64,000 bases of DNA from Elusimicrobiota bacterium (GTDB lineage Bacteria; Elusimicrobiota; Elusimicrobia; UBA1565; UBA9628), in assembly GCA_016194705.1 (NCBI GenBank), contig JACQAZ010000030.1, positions 1 through 64,000 on the forward strand. The letters run 5' to 3'. Below the pieces are notes generated by a model. It saw nothing but the letters and a program-made list of their open reading frames with translations. It did no database searches and was not told where the DNA came from. Shown here in pieces: positions 8,291 to 16,584 of the stretch; positions within the stretch are counted from its first letter, which is position 1, and every line of letters begins with the position of its first letter. The translations under genes and the position numbers were made by a program.

Positions 8291-9630
8291 GGCTGCGGGG
8301 CGTCTTCGCCGTCTTCCTTATCTTCGTCCTTCGTGCCGGTCTTGGGGAGGGACTCGGGCTCCTTCTCGACGGTGATCTTCAGCGCGATGTCCTTGCCGCC
8401 GCGGCTGACGACGATCTCGACGCTCTCGCCCGGGTCCTTGGCCTTGACGGCCTGCGAGACCTGGAAGGTCGAAGAGGCGGGATTGCCCGCGACCTCCTTG
8501 CCGCCGGCGCTCTTGATGACATCGCCCGCCGCAAGCCCCGCCTTGGCGGCGGGGCCGCCCGCGCTCACCGACTGCACGACGATCTGATCGCGCTGGGCTC
8601 CCTTGCCCGCGCCGAAGACCATGCCGACGTAGCCGACGTCGATGCTGCCGGTCTTAAGATACTGGTTCAGGGCGCGTTTGATGTCGTTGGTCTCGATGGC
8701 GAAGCCCAAGCCTATCGACCCGCCCGACTCGCTGAGGATCTGGGTGTTCATGCCGACGACTTCCGCTCTACCTCCCGTTTGGCGAACCAGCGGCCCGCCA
8801 GAGTTGCCGGGATTGATCGCGGCGTCGGTCTGGAGGTAGTTGACGTAGGGGTTGTTTAGATTGACGTGCGCGGCCGAGACGATGCCGTGGGTCGTGGTGT
8901 GGGTCAGTCCCATCGGAAAGCCCATCGCCCAAACCTCCTCTCCCTCGTCGACCTTGGAGCTGTCGGCCAGAGTCAGGATCGCCCAGTCCTTGCCGTCGGC
9001 CTTCTTCTGCGGGATCTTGAGGAAGGCGACGTCCAGGCCGCGCTTGCCGACCGCGCCGACATCGGCGATCATGTCGGAGGAATCCGCGTTGTGCGGGAAC
9101 TGGTCGCTGCTCATCTTGACGTGCAGCTCGATCTTGACGCCCTTGGTCTTGCCGGCCTTGGCCGCCATGTTGGCCACGTGGGCGTTGGTGATGGCGATGA
9201 AGCGCCCATCCGCGGCCTTCACGATGAAGCCCGTGCCCGAGCCGACCTCGCTGTAGGTCGGCAGCTTGTCGCGCGAGACGCGCGGGATCTTGTTCTTCTT
9301 GGCGAAGGCGTCGAACTTCTCGGGGGACATCTTCTGGTACATCTGGCCGATCATGGCCTTCGAGAGCGGGTCGGCGCCCTCGAGATCGGGGGGCAGGGCC
9401 GCGTCGGGCATGTCCGACCACTTGAAGGCGGCCAGGACCTCGACGACGGCGCCCTTGACCGAGCGGACCATGCGCGTCTGCGGGGTCTCGTCCATCAGCG
9501 CCGCCGGCGTGCGCTGGAAGCGGAATTGGCCTGGGGTCAATAGTGGGGAGGATCCTCGACGCCCGTCGAATTGGGCTTGGGCGCCCGCGGCGCAGACGAT
9601 CGAGACGGCGGCAAAAAGGAATTTTTTCAT
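8287..9630 (-). CDS. HtrA/DegP-like trypsin-fold serine protease with PDZ domain
   Basis: Periplasmic protease/chaperone-type protein of 447 residues: signal peptide, a roughly 110-residue N-terminal segment, an S1C trypsin domain and one PDZ domain. The catalytic triad can be placed: His in AITNAHVANMA, Asp in GLDVAFLKI, Ser in NPGNSGGPLV. The PDZ region runs from about GYVGMVFGAG to KITVEKE and ends in an acidic tail. The ATG at 9630 (MKKFLFAAVSIV signal) has AAGGA upstream; an in-frame ATG 14 codons earlier would spoil the signal peptide. HtrA proteins degrade or refold damaged envelope proteins; whether this one is a stress protease or specialised cannot be told. It converges with the cyclophilin gene. 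Confidence 0.93.
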   Translation of the reverse strand: MKKFLFAAVSIVCAAGAQAQFDGRRGSSPLLTPGQFRFQRTPAALMDETPQTRMVRSVKGAVVEVLAAFKWSDMPDAALPPDLEGADPLSKAMIGQMYQKMSPEKFDAFAKKNKIPRVSRDKLPTYSEVGSGTGFIVKAADGRFIAITNAHVANMAAKAGKTKGVKIELHVKMSSDQFPHNADSSDMIADVGAVGKRGLDVAFLKIPQKKADGKDWAILTLADSSKVDEGEEVWAMGFPMGLTHTTTHGIVSAAHVNLNNPYVNYLQTDAAINPGNSGGPLVRQTGGRAEVVGMNTQILSESGGSIGLGFAIETNDIKRALNQYLKTGSIDVGYVGMVFGAGKGAQRDQIVVQSVSAGGPAAKAGLAAGDVIKSAGGKEVAGNPASSTFQVSQAVKAKDPGESVEIVVSRGGKDIALKITVEKEPESLPKTGTKDEDKEDGEDAPQP

Positions 9631-9751
9631 CGTTTCATCCTTAATATGTGACGGCTTGGGGCGATGATTCATTGTAGCTCTCGTCTTCCGGACCCGTCGT
9701 GGGCCGATGGGGAAACGGGGGCGCGGCTAGAGGGCCCAGGGCGGATTGGGT

Positions 9752-10531
9752 CTATTGTTGGCAGACCGGACAGTACAGACTCGTGCGCCCCGAGATCGTC
9801 TTGCGCGTCGCCTTGAGCGCGTGGCCGCACAGGCCCGTCTTGCGGCCGTAGATGGCGACGCGGTCCTGGAAGCCCCCGGGGCGCCCCAGGGGATCGAGGT
9901 AAGCCGAGTCCTCGAGCGTGCTGCCGCCGAGCTCGACGCCAAGCGCGAGCACCTTCTTGATCGCGGCGGTGAGGCGCTCGCAGTCCGCGCGCGAGAGCGC
10001 GCCAGCGGCCTTTCCGGGCCGGATGCGGGCCTCGAAGAGGGCTTCGGTGGCGTAGATGTTGCCCAACCCGGCGACGATCGCCTGGTCCATCAGCATCGCC
10101 TTGATCGGAGCCTTTCTCTTTCGCAGGGTCTTGAACAAGTAAGACGGTGAGAATTCAGCGCTGAGGGGCTCAGGTCCGAACTCCGGCAGCTCGCAGCCGA
10201 CGCGGCCGAAACGGCGCGCGTCGTTGAAGCTCACGACCTGGCCTTCGACCGTGAACTGGAAGCGCGTGTGCGGCCCTTTGCCCCCGAGCACGATGCGCCC
10301 CGACATCCCGAGGTGCAAGGTGAGCTCCTTGCCGCCCGAGAAGGAGAGGATCAGGTACTTGCCGCGCCGCCGCACGGCCTCGAGCGTCGCGCCGAGCAAG
10401 GCGTCGAGGCTCGCTTTGGGCGGCGCGCGGTAGAAGGTCGGCCGTCCCAGCTCGTAGGAGGTCAGCTTGAGGCCTTTGAGCCTCTCCTCCAATATGCGGC
10501 GCACCGTCTCGACTTCGGGCAGCTCGGGCAT
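9752..10531 (-). CDS. mutM: Formamidopyrimidine-DNA glycosylase (Fpg/MutM)
   Basis: Base-excision repair enzyme for 8-oxoguanine and formamidopyrimidines, with AP-lyase activity through Pro at position 2. The N-terminus PELPEVETVRRILEERL is the family signature. The LHLGMSGRIVL block, the H2TH region (GLGNIYATEALFEARIRP) and the C-terminal zinc finger are present, and 259 residues is a normal length. The zinc finger is unusual: the first Cys pair (normally C-x2-C) reads L-C-G-H, so its ligands would be Cys-x-His. The second pair C-P-V-C is normal and lies 16 residues after the His, the standard distance. ATG 10531 is fixed by the essential Pro2. A TATACT (10550-10555) 18 nt upstream may be its -10 element. 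Confidence 0.93.
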   Translation of the reverse strand: MPELPEVETVRRILEERLKGLKLTSYELGRPTFYRAPPKASLDALLGATLEAVRRRGKYLILSFSGGKELTLHLGMSGRIVLGGKGPHTRFQFTVEGQVVSFNDARRFGRVGCELPEFGPEPLSAEFSPSYLFKTLRKRKAPIKAMLMDQAIVAGLGNIYATEALFEARIRPGKAAGALSRADCERLTAAIKKVLALGVELGGSTLEDSAYLDPLGRPGGFQDRVAIYGRKTGLCGHALKATRKTISGRTSLYCPVCQQ

Positions 10532-10559
10532 GCGGATCGTCTCAAGGCGAGTATACACC

Positions 10560-10596
10560 ATTGTCCATTGACAATAGCGGCTTTGGGGCCTACACT
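10560..10596 (+). promoter_or_regulatory. Promoter with overlapping palindrome, mutM / secreted protein divergon
   Basis: TTGACA (10568-10573), 17-nt spacer, TACACT (10591-10596), then 6 nt to the ATG at 10603 with no ribosome site. The -35 box is part of a perfect palindrome ATTGTC-CATT-GACAAT (10560-10575) that also lies just upstream of mutM's -10, so one protein bound there could affect both genes. Confidence 0.7.
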
Positions 10597-10602
10597 TTTG
10601 GC

Positions 10603-12018
10603 ATGGGCCGCTCTTCGACGATCGCTCTCGCCCTCGTGGCTCTTCTGACTTGCGCTCCGGCGCGGGCAGACGACGAGAAGCAGTCCTCGAAGTCCGCCAA
10701 GTCCGACCTGAAGACAAACAAAGATTCCAATTCGGTCGAGAAATCCAAGACAGCCGCGGAGAAGACTCTCAAGGACCTCAACGATCCGCAGGACAAATTC
10801 ATCAACGAACTTCAGAAGGAGAAGTCCGCCGATTCGGGCTTCGGCGGCGGCTCCAACTCCGAATCATTGGGTCCGGCCGGTCCCGCCGCGATGTCGGCGT
10901 CCAAGGCGGGGAAGACGGAAGGCTCCGCGCGCCCGGCCGCCGTCGGCGTTCCCCCCTCCTCCGATGGTCCGCCGACGGAGTCCGGCCTGCGGGGCGAACG
11001 CGCTTTTGGCCGGGCTTCGACCGCGGCCAATGCTCTGCGCAACCAACTGCACGGCCCCGAGGCGCTCGGCAGCGGGGGCGGCGATCTCGGCGGAGCGACC
11101 GCTTCGCGCGCGGCGGCCTCGGCGGAGCCGCCCGCCGGCCGCGCGCCGCCCGAGCTGGCCAATCCCAAGACGACCCAGGATCTGGCCCTGGCCTCCGTTT
11201 CGGGATTCGGCGGAGCCTTCTCGGCGCTTGGTCTCAAGATCGGCGCCGGCCCCGCGGGCCAGGCCGCGATCCTGCGCCGCGACGGGCGCCCTGCCTCGCC
11301 CTCCGAGGTCGAGACGCTCAAGACCGCGATCGCCTCCGAGCCTGCGGCTCTCATGCGCCGGCCCGATTATTTCTCGGTCCTCAAGCGGGAGCGCTTCCGG
11401 GAGCTGAAAGTCGATTACGTCGCTCTTCCCGCGCTGGCCGCGACCGCCTTCAAGGATGTCTCGATGCCCGAGACCAAGCGCGATTTCCTCTGGTCGGCTT
11501 CGTGCTCGCGGGTCTCGGGAGACTGCAACCCCGCGGCGCTCGAGACATCCTACACCCGGGGCGACTACGTACCGCCCGAGGACCTCGATCGGATGTGGCA
11601 GAGGATCAAGTCCGATCCCCCCGCCGACGACGCCTACTCGGCGGAGGACAAGCTCGCCGCAGAGGAGGCCGACCGAAACGCGGAGCTGCTCGGCAAGAGC
11701 GTCTTGGCGCGTGGGCGCTCGGGCGGGTTCATGGACCGCCTCAAGGGTCTAGCCGGGATGGTCGGCTCGTTCTTCGACGGAAGCGGGGCTTCCGGGACGC
11801 TTGCGGCCTCGGCCGGGCTGTTCGCTTACCGCGCCGCGGGGGGAGCGGCGCGCGCGGCGCCTGGAATCATGGGCGGGAAGGCCGCGCCGCCCGGCGCGCG
11901 CCCCGGCGTGCCGGCCCCGGCGCCGGCGTCCCAGCGGCCGACGCCGCTTTGGGCGGCCGCCGGCCTGCTCGGCGCGGCACTTCTCGCGGCCTGGCTTCTC
12001 AGGCGCCGCGGAGCCTGA
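10603..12018 (+). CDS. Hypothetical secreted protein with C-terminal membrane anchor (471 aa)
   Basis: Not recognised. Signal peptide (SSTIALALVALLTCAPARA), a Lys/Ser-rich charged stretch, a long Ala/Gly/Pro-rich region, a more ordered central part (about residues 200-340, including FLWSASCSRVSGDC) and a C-terminal hydrophobic helix ending in LLRRRGA. The tail (proline, about 18 hydrophobic residues, Arg cluster at the very end) has the shape of C-terminal sorting signals of the PEP-CTERM/MYXO-CTERM kind but lacks a PEP motif. It may simply be a tail anchor. The start is supported by the promoter 6 nt upstream. Confidence 0.75.
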   Translation: MGRSSTIALALVALLTCAPARADDEKQSSKSAKSDLKTNKDSNSVEKSKTAAEKTLKDLNDPQDKFINELQKEKSADSGFGGGSNSESLGPAGPAAMSASKAGKTEGSARPAAVGVPPSSDGPPTESGLRGERAFGRASTAANALRNQLHGPEALGSGGGDLGGATASRAAASAEPPAGRAPPELANPKTTQDLALASVSGFGGAFSALGLKIGAGPAGQAAILRRDGRPASPSEVETLKTAIASEPAALMRRPDYFSVLKRERFRELKVDYVALPALAATAFKDVSMPETKRDFLWSASCSRVSGDCNPAALETSYTRGDYVPPEDLDRMWQRIKSDPPADDAYSAEDKLAAEEADRNAELLGKSVLARGRSGGFMDRLKGLAGMVGSFFDGSGASGTLAASAGLFAYRAAGGAARAAPGIMGGKAAPPGARPGVPAPAPASQRPTPLWAAAGLLGAALLAAWLLRRRGA

Positions 12019-12621
12019 TCATTCGGGCTCTGCGACCTTGTTTGGGCAATTGAACGCCCCCGACTTGTCCTGGGAGCATTCGGAGATGCTTTCGTTGAGT
12101 TCCTTGGAGATCTTCTTGCAGGCGCCCATGGCCTTCTTGTACTCGATGGATTCCTTCTTGTCCTGGATCTCGTCGAGGCCCTTGTCGATCTGCTTCTTTG
12201 CCGAGTCGAGGAAGGCGAGCTTCGCGGCGAGCTTCTTGGCCTTGGACTTCTCCTTGGGGCCGAGAGGCTCGAGCTTTTCCTTGGAGATGATCTTCTTGAG
12301 CTCCGCGATCTCCTCGTATTTCTCGACGTTGAGCTTGGCGCACTTCTGGTACTCGACCGATTTGCCGTTGAGCTTGCCGCCCTTGCACGTCACCTCGCCC
12401 TTGGCGGTCTCCTTGTCGAACTTGACCCTGAAATTCATCTCCTCGGAATTCTTACCGGCCTCTGCGGCGTCCTTCTTTCCGGAGTCCGACTTCCCCGACT
12501 TTCCCGCCTGCTGCTCGTTGGACGGAGGCGTCTTTTTCCCAGCTTGAGGCGTGGGGTCACCAGCGAAGGACGGCGGGCAGACGCAGGCGGCGCAGAGCAC
12601 GGCGATGGCGAGGCGATTCAT
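12019..12621 (-). CDS. Hypothetical secreted Lys/Glu-rich helical protein (200 aa)
   Basis: Not recognised. Signal peptide MNRLAIAVLCAACVCPPSFA, a Lys/Ser-rich linker, then a strongly charged helical region (about residues 75-190) with Cys residues at GEVTCKGG, YQKCAKL, GACKKI, SECSQ and FNCPN, which could form disulfides after export. A strong AAGGAGG ribosome site lies 8 nt before the ATG, and a consensus promoter is just upstream. It converges end to end with the preceding secreted protein gene. Confidence 0.75.
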   Translation of the reverse strand: MNRLAIAVLCAACVCPPSFAGDPTPQAGKKTPPSNEQQAGKSGKSDSGKKDAAEAGKNSEEMNFRVKFDKETAKGEVTCKGGKLNGKSVEYQKCAKLNVEKYEEIAELKKIISKEKLEPLGPKEKSKAKKLAAKLAFLDSAKKQIDKGLDEIQDKKESIEYKKAMGACKKISKELNESISECSQDKSGAFNCPNKVAEPE

Positions 12622-12653
12622 GGTCGTTCCTCCTTAAATTTCGCTACCCTGCG

Positions 12654-12683
12654 AGTCTACGCCTTGACGAAAGCCTTGTCAAG
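12654..12683 (-). promoter_or_regulatory. Promoter of the Lys-rich secreted protein gene, with dyad
   Basis: Reading on the minus strand: TTGACA (12682-12677), 17-nt spacer, TAGACT (12659-12654). The -35 region lies in an inverted repeat CTTGAC...GTCAAG (12663-12683, 9-nt loop) that could be an operator or a weak terminator for the kinase operon. Confidence 0.65.
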
Positions 12684-12696
12684 ATAAGAGCCCTCA

Positions 12697-14721
12697 TCAT
12701 GCGGGAGTCTCCCGGCGAATCGGCAGGAAGACGCTCACCGTCGTCCCTTGCCCCGGCTGGGATTCGGCGCGGATCGTCCCGCCGTGGCCGTCGACGATGG
12801 CCTTGCAGATAGAGAGCCCGAGCCCAGGGCCCGAGGATTTCTCGACGCTCACGGGGCCGTCGAGATCCGAGAGCTTCGTGAAGAGCGCCGGGAGTTTTTC
12901 CGGGGCGATGCCGTAGCCGGTGTCGGCGACGCGCAGGAGCAGGCGGCCGCCCTCCAGAACCGAGTCCAGAGTGATGCGGCCCCCCGCCGGCGTGAACTTC
13001 AGCGCGTTGCCGACGATGTTGTTGAGGACCTGCTCGAGCTTCTCACGGTCGCCCTGGAAGGGGGGGAGGCCGGGCGCGATCCGGCGTTCGTAGGCCACCT
13101 TCTTGGCGTGCGCCGCGGTGAGGTAGAGGCCGTCGGTCTCGGCGAAGAGTTCCTCGACGCGCAGTTCCGACATGTGAAGCTGAAGCCGCCCGGCCTTGAT
13201 CTTGGCCGCGTCGAGGATGTTGGAGACGAAGAAGGTCAGCCGGCGGCCGTTGCCCAGCAGGAGCTCTATGACGCGGCGCTGCTTTTCCGTGAGCGGGCCG
13301 TAGGTTCCGCGCAGGATGGCGTCGAGGTACATGATGATCCCGGCGACCGGCCCCCGGAGGTCGTGCGAGACCGTCGAGACCAGTTCGTCCTTGAGGCGGT
13401 CGAGCAGTTCGAGGCGCCGGCGCTCGGCGCGCGACTGCGCGTAGAGGACCAGGGCCGAGCTGAGGAAAACTCCTCCCAGCGCGAGCGCCGGGGCCGCGGG
13501 ATCGATGAGCCACCGCCGCCGGGAGTAGGCGCAGAAGCAGAGCCAGTTCAACGCGGCGAGCGCGAAGAGCAGGCCAAGCCCGCCCCACGCCGGCCCCACG
13601 CGCGGCATGAGCGCGATCAAGGCGCCGCCCAAAGCGAGCATCAGGAGGACCTCCGCGAGGTCGGCCCAAGCGGGCCGCGTGAGGAAGCTGCCTGAGAGGA
13701 TTTGCGAGAGCGCCTCGGCGTGGAGCTCGACCCCAGTGATCGTCGCGCCGAGCGGCGTCCCGTGGAGCTCGGCCAGGCCCGAGGCCGTGATCCCGACGAG
13801 CGCGATCCTGCCCCTCAGGCGCTCGTCGCGGAAGGCGGGAGCGAGGACTTTCCAGGCCGGCACGCGAAGGGTCCGGACCTCCCGCGAAAAATAGAGCCTC
13901 AAGGCCCCGTCCGACTGCGTGGGGATGGTGCGCGGCCCGATGGTCACCCCGCTCACCGCGCCGTGCAGGCCGATGGCGCCCAGGCCGCCGGCGACGCGCA
14001 GGGCCTCGGCGGCGAGCGAGGGATAGACCGCGTCGCCGAGCCGGAAGAGCAGCGGCAGCCGCCGGATGACCCCGTCGGGGTCGTCGCCGGCCGTCGCGCA
14101 GCCGTCGCCGGCGGCGGCGCTCTCGAGCGCGGGAAGGTTCGCGACGGCGCCGGCGTAGCCCGGCAGGGCGCCGGGCCGGGCGCCCGGCCCGCGCTCCCAG
14201 GACATCGCGGCCTTGGGAAGGGGCAAGCGCTCGCCGCCCTGCGGGGAGACCAGGAACGCGACGACCGCGCGGCCGCGCGCGAGCGCTCGTGCGAGCAGCT
14301 CGTCATTATCGGGCAGCGAGGCCAGGCGCGCACGCACGCCGCTCCAGTCCGGCGAGGAGGGCAGGGCGTCGCCCAGCCGCCGGGGAGAGGTCCGGTCGGG
14401 CTCGGCGAAAACGAAGTCGAGCGCGACCGCCGAGGCTCCGAGCCCGCGCAGTCGCTCAATGAGCCGCGCGGTCAGGGTGCGCGGCCAGGGCCACTGGCCC
14501 AGGCGCTCGAGGGACTCGTCGTCGATCTCGACGATCGCCGCGGGGACCTCGGCCGGGGGGCGCGGGCGCGCGCGGTTCATCGCGTCGAAAAATTCCCGCC
14601 GCAGCGCGGGCAGGGGGGGCAGGCGGTAGCGCCTGACGCCGAGCCCGCCCAGCAGGGCGAGAGCCGGGAGCCAGAGGTGCGCGAGCCTGCGCAGGTTCGC
14701 GGGCAGGTCCTTCGAGCTCAA
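12697..14721 (-). CDS. CHASE2-domain sensor histidine kinase
   Basis: Membrane sensor kinase of 674 residues. A first membrane segment (about 13-30) is followed by a periplasmic CHASE2 sensor (AIVEIDDESLERLGQWPWPR, ALDFVFAEPD), then three further hydrophobic segments (about 345-425). The HisKA dimerisation helix carries the phospho-acceptor His in VSTVSHDLRGP. The HATPase_c domain shows N box NNIVGNALKF, G1 DTGYGI and G2 GLGLSICKAIV. All catalytic boxes are intact. It begins at TTG 14721, overlapping the stop of the CysO-MoeZ gene (TTGA), so it is the last cistron of the sulfur operon. No cognate response regulator is adjacent; the CheY-like protein at 41293 is one candidate. Confidence 0.9.
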   Translation of the reverse strand: MSSKDLPANLRRLAHLWLPALALLGGLGVRRYRLPPLPALRREFFDAMNRARPRPPAEVPAAIVEIDDESLERLGQWPWPRTLTARLIERLRGLGASAVALDFVFAEPDRTSPRRLGDALPSSPDWSGVRARLASLPDNDELLARALARGRAVVAFLVSPQGGERLPLPKAAMSWERGPGARPGALPGYAGAVANLPALESAAAGDGCATAGDDPDGVIRRLPLLFRLGDAVYPSLAAEALRVAGGLGAIGLHGAVSGVTIGPRTIPTQSDGALRLYFSREVRTLRVPAWKVLAPAFRDERLRGRIALVGITASGLAELHGTPLGATITGVELHAEALSQILSGSFLTRPAWADLAEVLLMLALGGALIALMPRVGPAWGGLGLLFALAALNWLCFCAYSRRRWLIDPAAPALALGGVFLSSALVLYAQSRAERRRLELLDRLKDELVSTVSHDLRGPVAGIIMYLDAILRGTYGPLTEKQRRVIELLLGNGRRLTFFVSNILDAAKIKAGRLQLHMSELRVEELFAETDGLYLTAAHAKKVAYERRIAPGLPPFQGDREKLEQVLNNIVGNALKFTPAGGRITLDSVLEGGRLLLRVADTGYGIAPEKLPALFTKLSDLDGPVSVEKSSGPGLGLSICKAIVDGHGGTIRAESQPGQGTTVSVFLPIRRETPA

Positions 14722-16136
14722 TACTGGGGGACCGAGGGATCGATGCGCTCGGACCAGGCGTTAATGCCGCCGGCGACGTTGGTCGCGTCGAACCCCTTGC
14801 TCTTCAAGAACTGGACCGCGCGCGCGGAGCGCCCGCCCATCTTGCAGTGCACGATGATCGCCTGCGACTTGTCGAGCTCGCCGAACTTCTCGGGCAAGGT
14901 CCCCAGCGGGATGAGCTTCGAGCCGGGAATCTTCGCGAGCTCGTACTCGTGCGGCTCGCGGACGTCGAGTAGAACGAACTTCTCTTTCTTGTCGAGCTTG
15001 GCCTTGAGGTCTTCGACGGATATTTCGGGGATGGCGGACACGGGTTTCTCCTTGAGGCCGCAGAAAGCCTCGTAGTCGATGAGCTGCTTGATGGTCGGGT
15101 TCTTGCCGCAGATCGGGCAATCCGGGTTCTTCTTGATCTTGAGGGTGCGCCACTCCATGGCGAGCGCGTCAAAAAGCATGAGCCGGCCGATCAAGGGCTT
15201 GCCCAAACCGGCGATGAGCTTGATGGTCTCGATGGCTTGGATCGTACCGATGACGCCGGGCAGCACGCCGAGCACGCCGCCCTCGGCGCAGGACGGGACC
15301 AGGCCGGGCGGGGGAGGCTCTGGGTAGAGGCAGCGGTAGCAGGGGCCGTCTTTGGCGGAGAATACCGAGGCCTGTCCTTCAAAGCGGAAGATCGAGCCGT
15401 AGGCGTTGGGCTTGCCCAAGAGCACGCAGGCGTCGTTGACGAGGTAGCGCGTCGGGAAATTGTCGGTGCCGTCGGCGATCACGTCGTAGTCCTTGAAGAG
15501 CTCGAGCGCGTTGGCGGAGGTGAGCTTGGTCTCATAGCCGACGACTTCGACGTTGGGGTTCAAGGCGTTGAGCCGCGCCTTCGCGGATTCGAGCTTGGGT
15601 TTGCCGACCGAGTCGGTCGAGTGCAGGATCTGGCGCTGGAGGTTCGAATGGTCGACCACGTCGAAATCGACGATGCCAAGGCGCCCGACGCCGGCCGCCG
15701 CAAGGTAGAGGGCCAGCGGCGAGCCCAGGCCGCCCGCGCCGACGCAGAGCACGGAGGAGTTCTTTAATTTTTTTTGCCCCTCGGGGCCGACCTCGGGCAT
15801 GATCAGGTGGCGGTGGTAGCGCGCGAGCTCCTCTTTCGAGAGGCCGGCCTCGGTGGCGGTCGAGCCGCCCGCGATCGCGGGCACGATCAGCACCGTGTCG
15901 CCGTCCTTGACGGGAGAGGCCAGGCCCTTGATGTTGCGTGCGTCGTCCTCGTTGATGAAGACGTTGACGAAGTTGCGTAGCTTGCCCTCGGGGGTCAGCA
16001 GCTGCTTCTTCAAGCCCTCGTGCTTGGCGAACAAGGCGTCGAGCACCTCGCCCGCGGTCTTGCCTTCCAGGGCCACGCTCTCCTGTCCCGAGGCGAACGG
16101 CCTTAGGGCCGCTGGCAGCTTCACTTGAACGCTCAT
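14718..16136 (-). CDS. Fusion of sulfur carrier CysO (ThiS/MoaD fold), MoeB/MoeZ E1-like adenylyltransferase and rhodanese
   Basis: A 472-residue three-domain protein. Residues 1-91 are a ubiquitin-like sulfur carrier ending in PAIAGG, closely resembling mycobacterial CysO in its LRPFASGQESVALEGKTAG, NFVNVFINEDDAR and DGDTVLIVPA blocks. Residues 100-350 are a MoeB-type E1: RHLIMPEVGPEGQKKLK, nucleotide loop GAGGLG (133-138), DGTDNFPTRYLVND, PSCAEGGVLG, and two zinc-type CxxC pairs (266/269 and 340/343). Residues about 368-472 are a rhodanese with active Cys 431 (HCKMGGRS). Known role of the separate parts: the E1 adenylates the carrier's C-terminal Gly and the rhodanese supplies sulfur to make a thiocarboxylate. 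Odd point: the carrier's GG (90-91) is internal, so it must be cut, or act in a non-standard way. It lies 1 nt after the JAMM gene. Confidence 0.9.
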   Translation of the reverse strand: MSVQVKLPAALRPFASGQESVALEGKTAGEVLDALFAKHEGLKKQLLTPEGKLRNFVNVFINEDDARNIKGLASPVKDGDTVLIVPAIAGGSTATEAGLSKEELARYHRHLIMPEVGPEGQKKLKNSSVLCVGAGGLGSPLALYLAAAGVGRLGIVDFDVVDHSNLQRQILHSTDSVGKPKLESAKARLNALNPNVEVVGYETKLTSANALELFKDYDVIADGTDNFPTRYLVNDACVLLGKPNAYGSIFRFEGQASVFSAKDGPCYRCLYPEPPPPGLVPSCAEGGVLGVLPGVIGTIQAIETIKLIAGLGKPLIGRLMLFDALAMEWRTLKIKKNPDCPICGKNPTIKQLIDYEAFCGLKEKPVSAIPEISVEDLKAKLDKKEKFVLLDVREPHEYELAKIPGSKLIPLGTLPEKFGELDKSQAIIVHCKMGGRSARAVQFLKSKGFDATNVAGGINAWSERIDPSVPQY

Positions 16137-16137
16137 C

Positions 16138-16584
16138 TTAGTTCTCCTCCACGATATTCTCTTCTACAAAATTTCGGCCGTCCTCGCCGCGCATCCACGA
16201 GCGCGAGTCGTGAATCTTGCCTTCGATGACGCTGACGATCCAGTAGCTGTAGCACGGCCAAGCCATCATGAGGTCGAAGGGCGAGGGCCACGCGGGAACG
16301 CTGGGATGAGAGTGATACAGACCGACGATCCCTTTTCCCGTGCCCGAGAGTTCGGCCTCGGTCTTCGCGAAGATCTTCGGGTCGATCTGGTAGCGGTGCG
16401 TGCGCGAGCCGGCCTCCCAGCCGTTGGGCAAGGCCTGGATCTCCTCGACCATGACGGTCCGTCCCGGCTTCTCAAAGCCGTTCGGCACGGCGCCGATCAG
16501 GAAGCCGCAGCATTCCTCTGGAAACGCTTTTTCGGCCGCGCGATGCACCGCCTCGATGAGCTGCGCCGGGACCTTTAAGCTCAT
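16138..16584 (-). CDS. JAMM/MPN+ zinc isopeptidase (Mec+-like)
   Basis: A 148-residue JAB/MPN+ peptidase. The JAMM signature is complete: Glu in FPEECCGFLIG, then H-S-H-x7-S-x2-D as HSHPSVPAWPSPFD. In the mycobacterial pathway the Mec+ enzyme releases cysteine from the C-terminus of the CysO-cysteine adduct; this is the likely role here given the neighbours. Because the carrier is fused to its E1 in the next gene, this protease might also cut after the internal GG to free the carrier. That second role is inference. ATG 16584 overlaps the stop of cysM (ATGA), and the fused E1 gene starts 1 nt after its stop. Confidence 0.9.
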   Translation of the reverse strand: MSLKVPAQLIEAVHRAAEKAFPEECCGFLIGAVPNGFEKPGRTVMVEEIQALPNGWEAGSRTHRYQIDPKIFAKTEAELSGTGKGIVGLYHSHPSVPAWPSPFDLMMAWPCYSYWIVSVIEGKIHDSRSWMRGEDGRNFVEENIVEEN

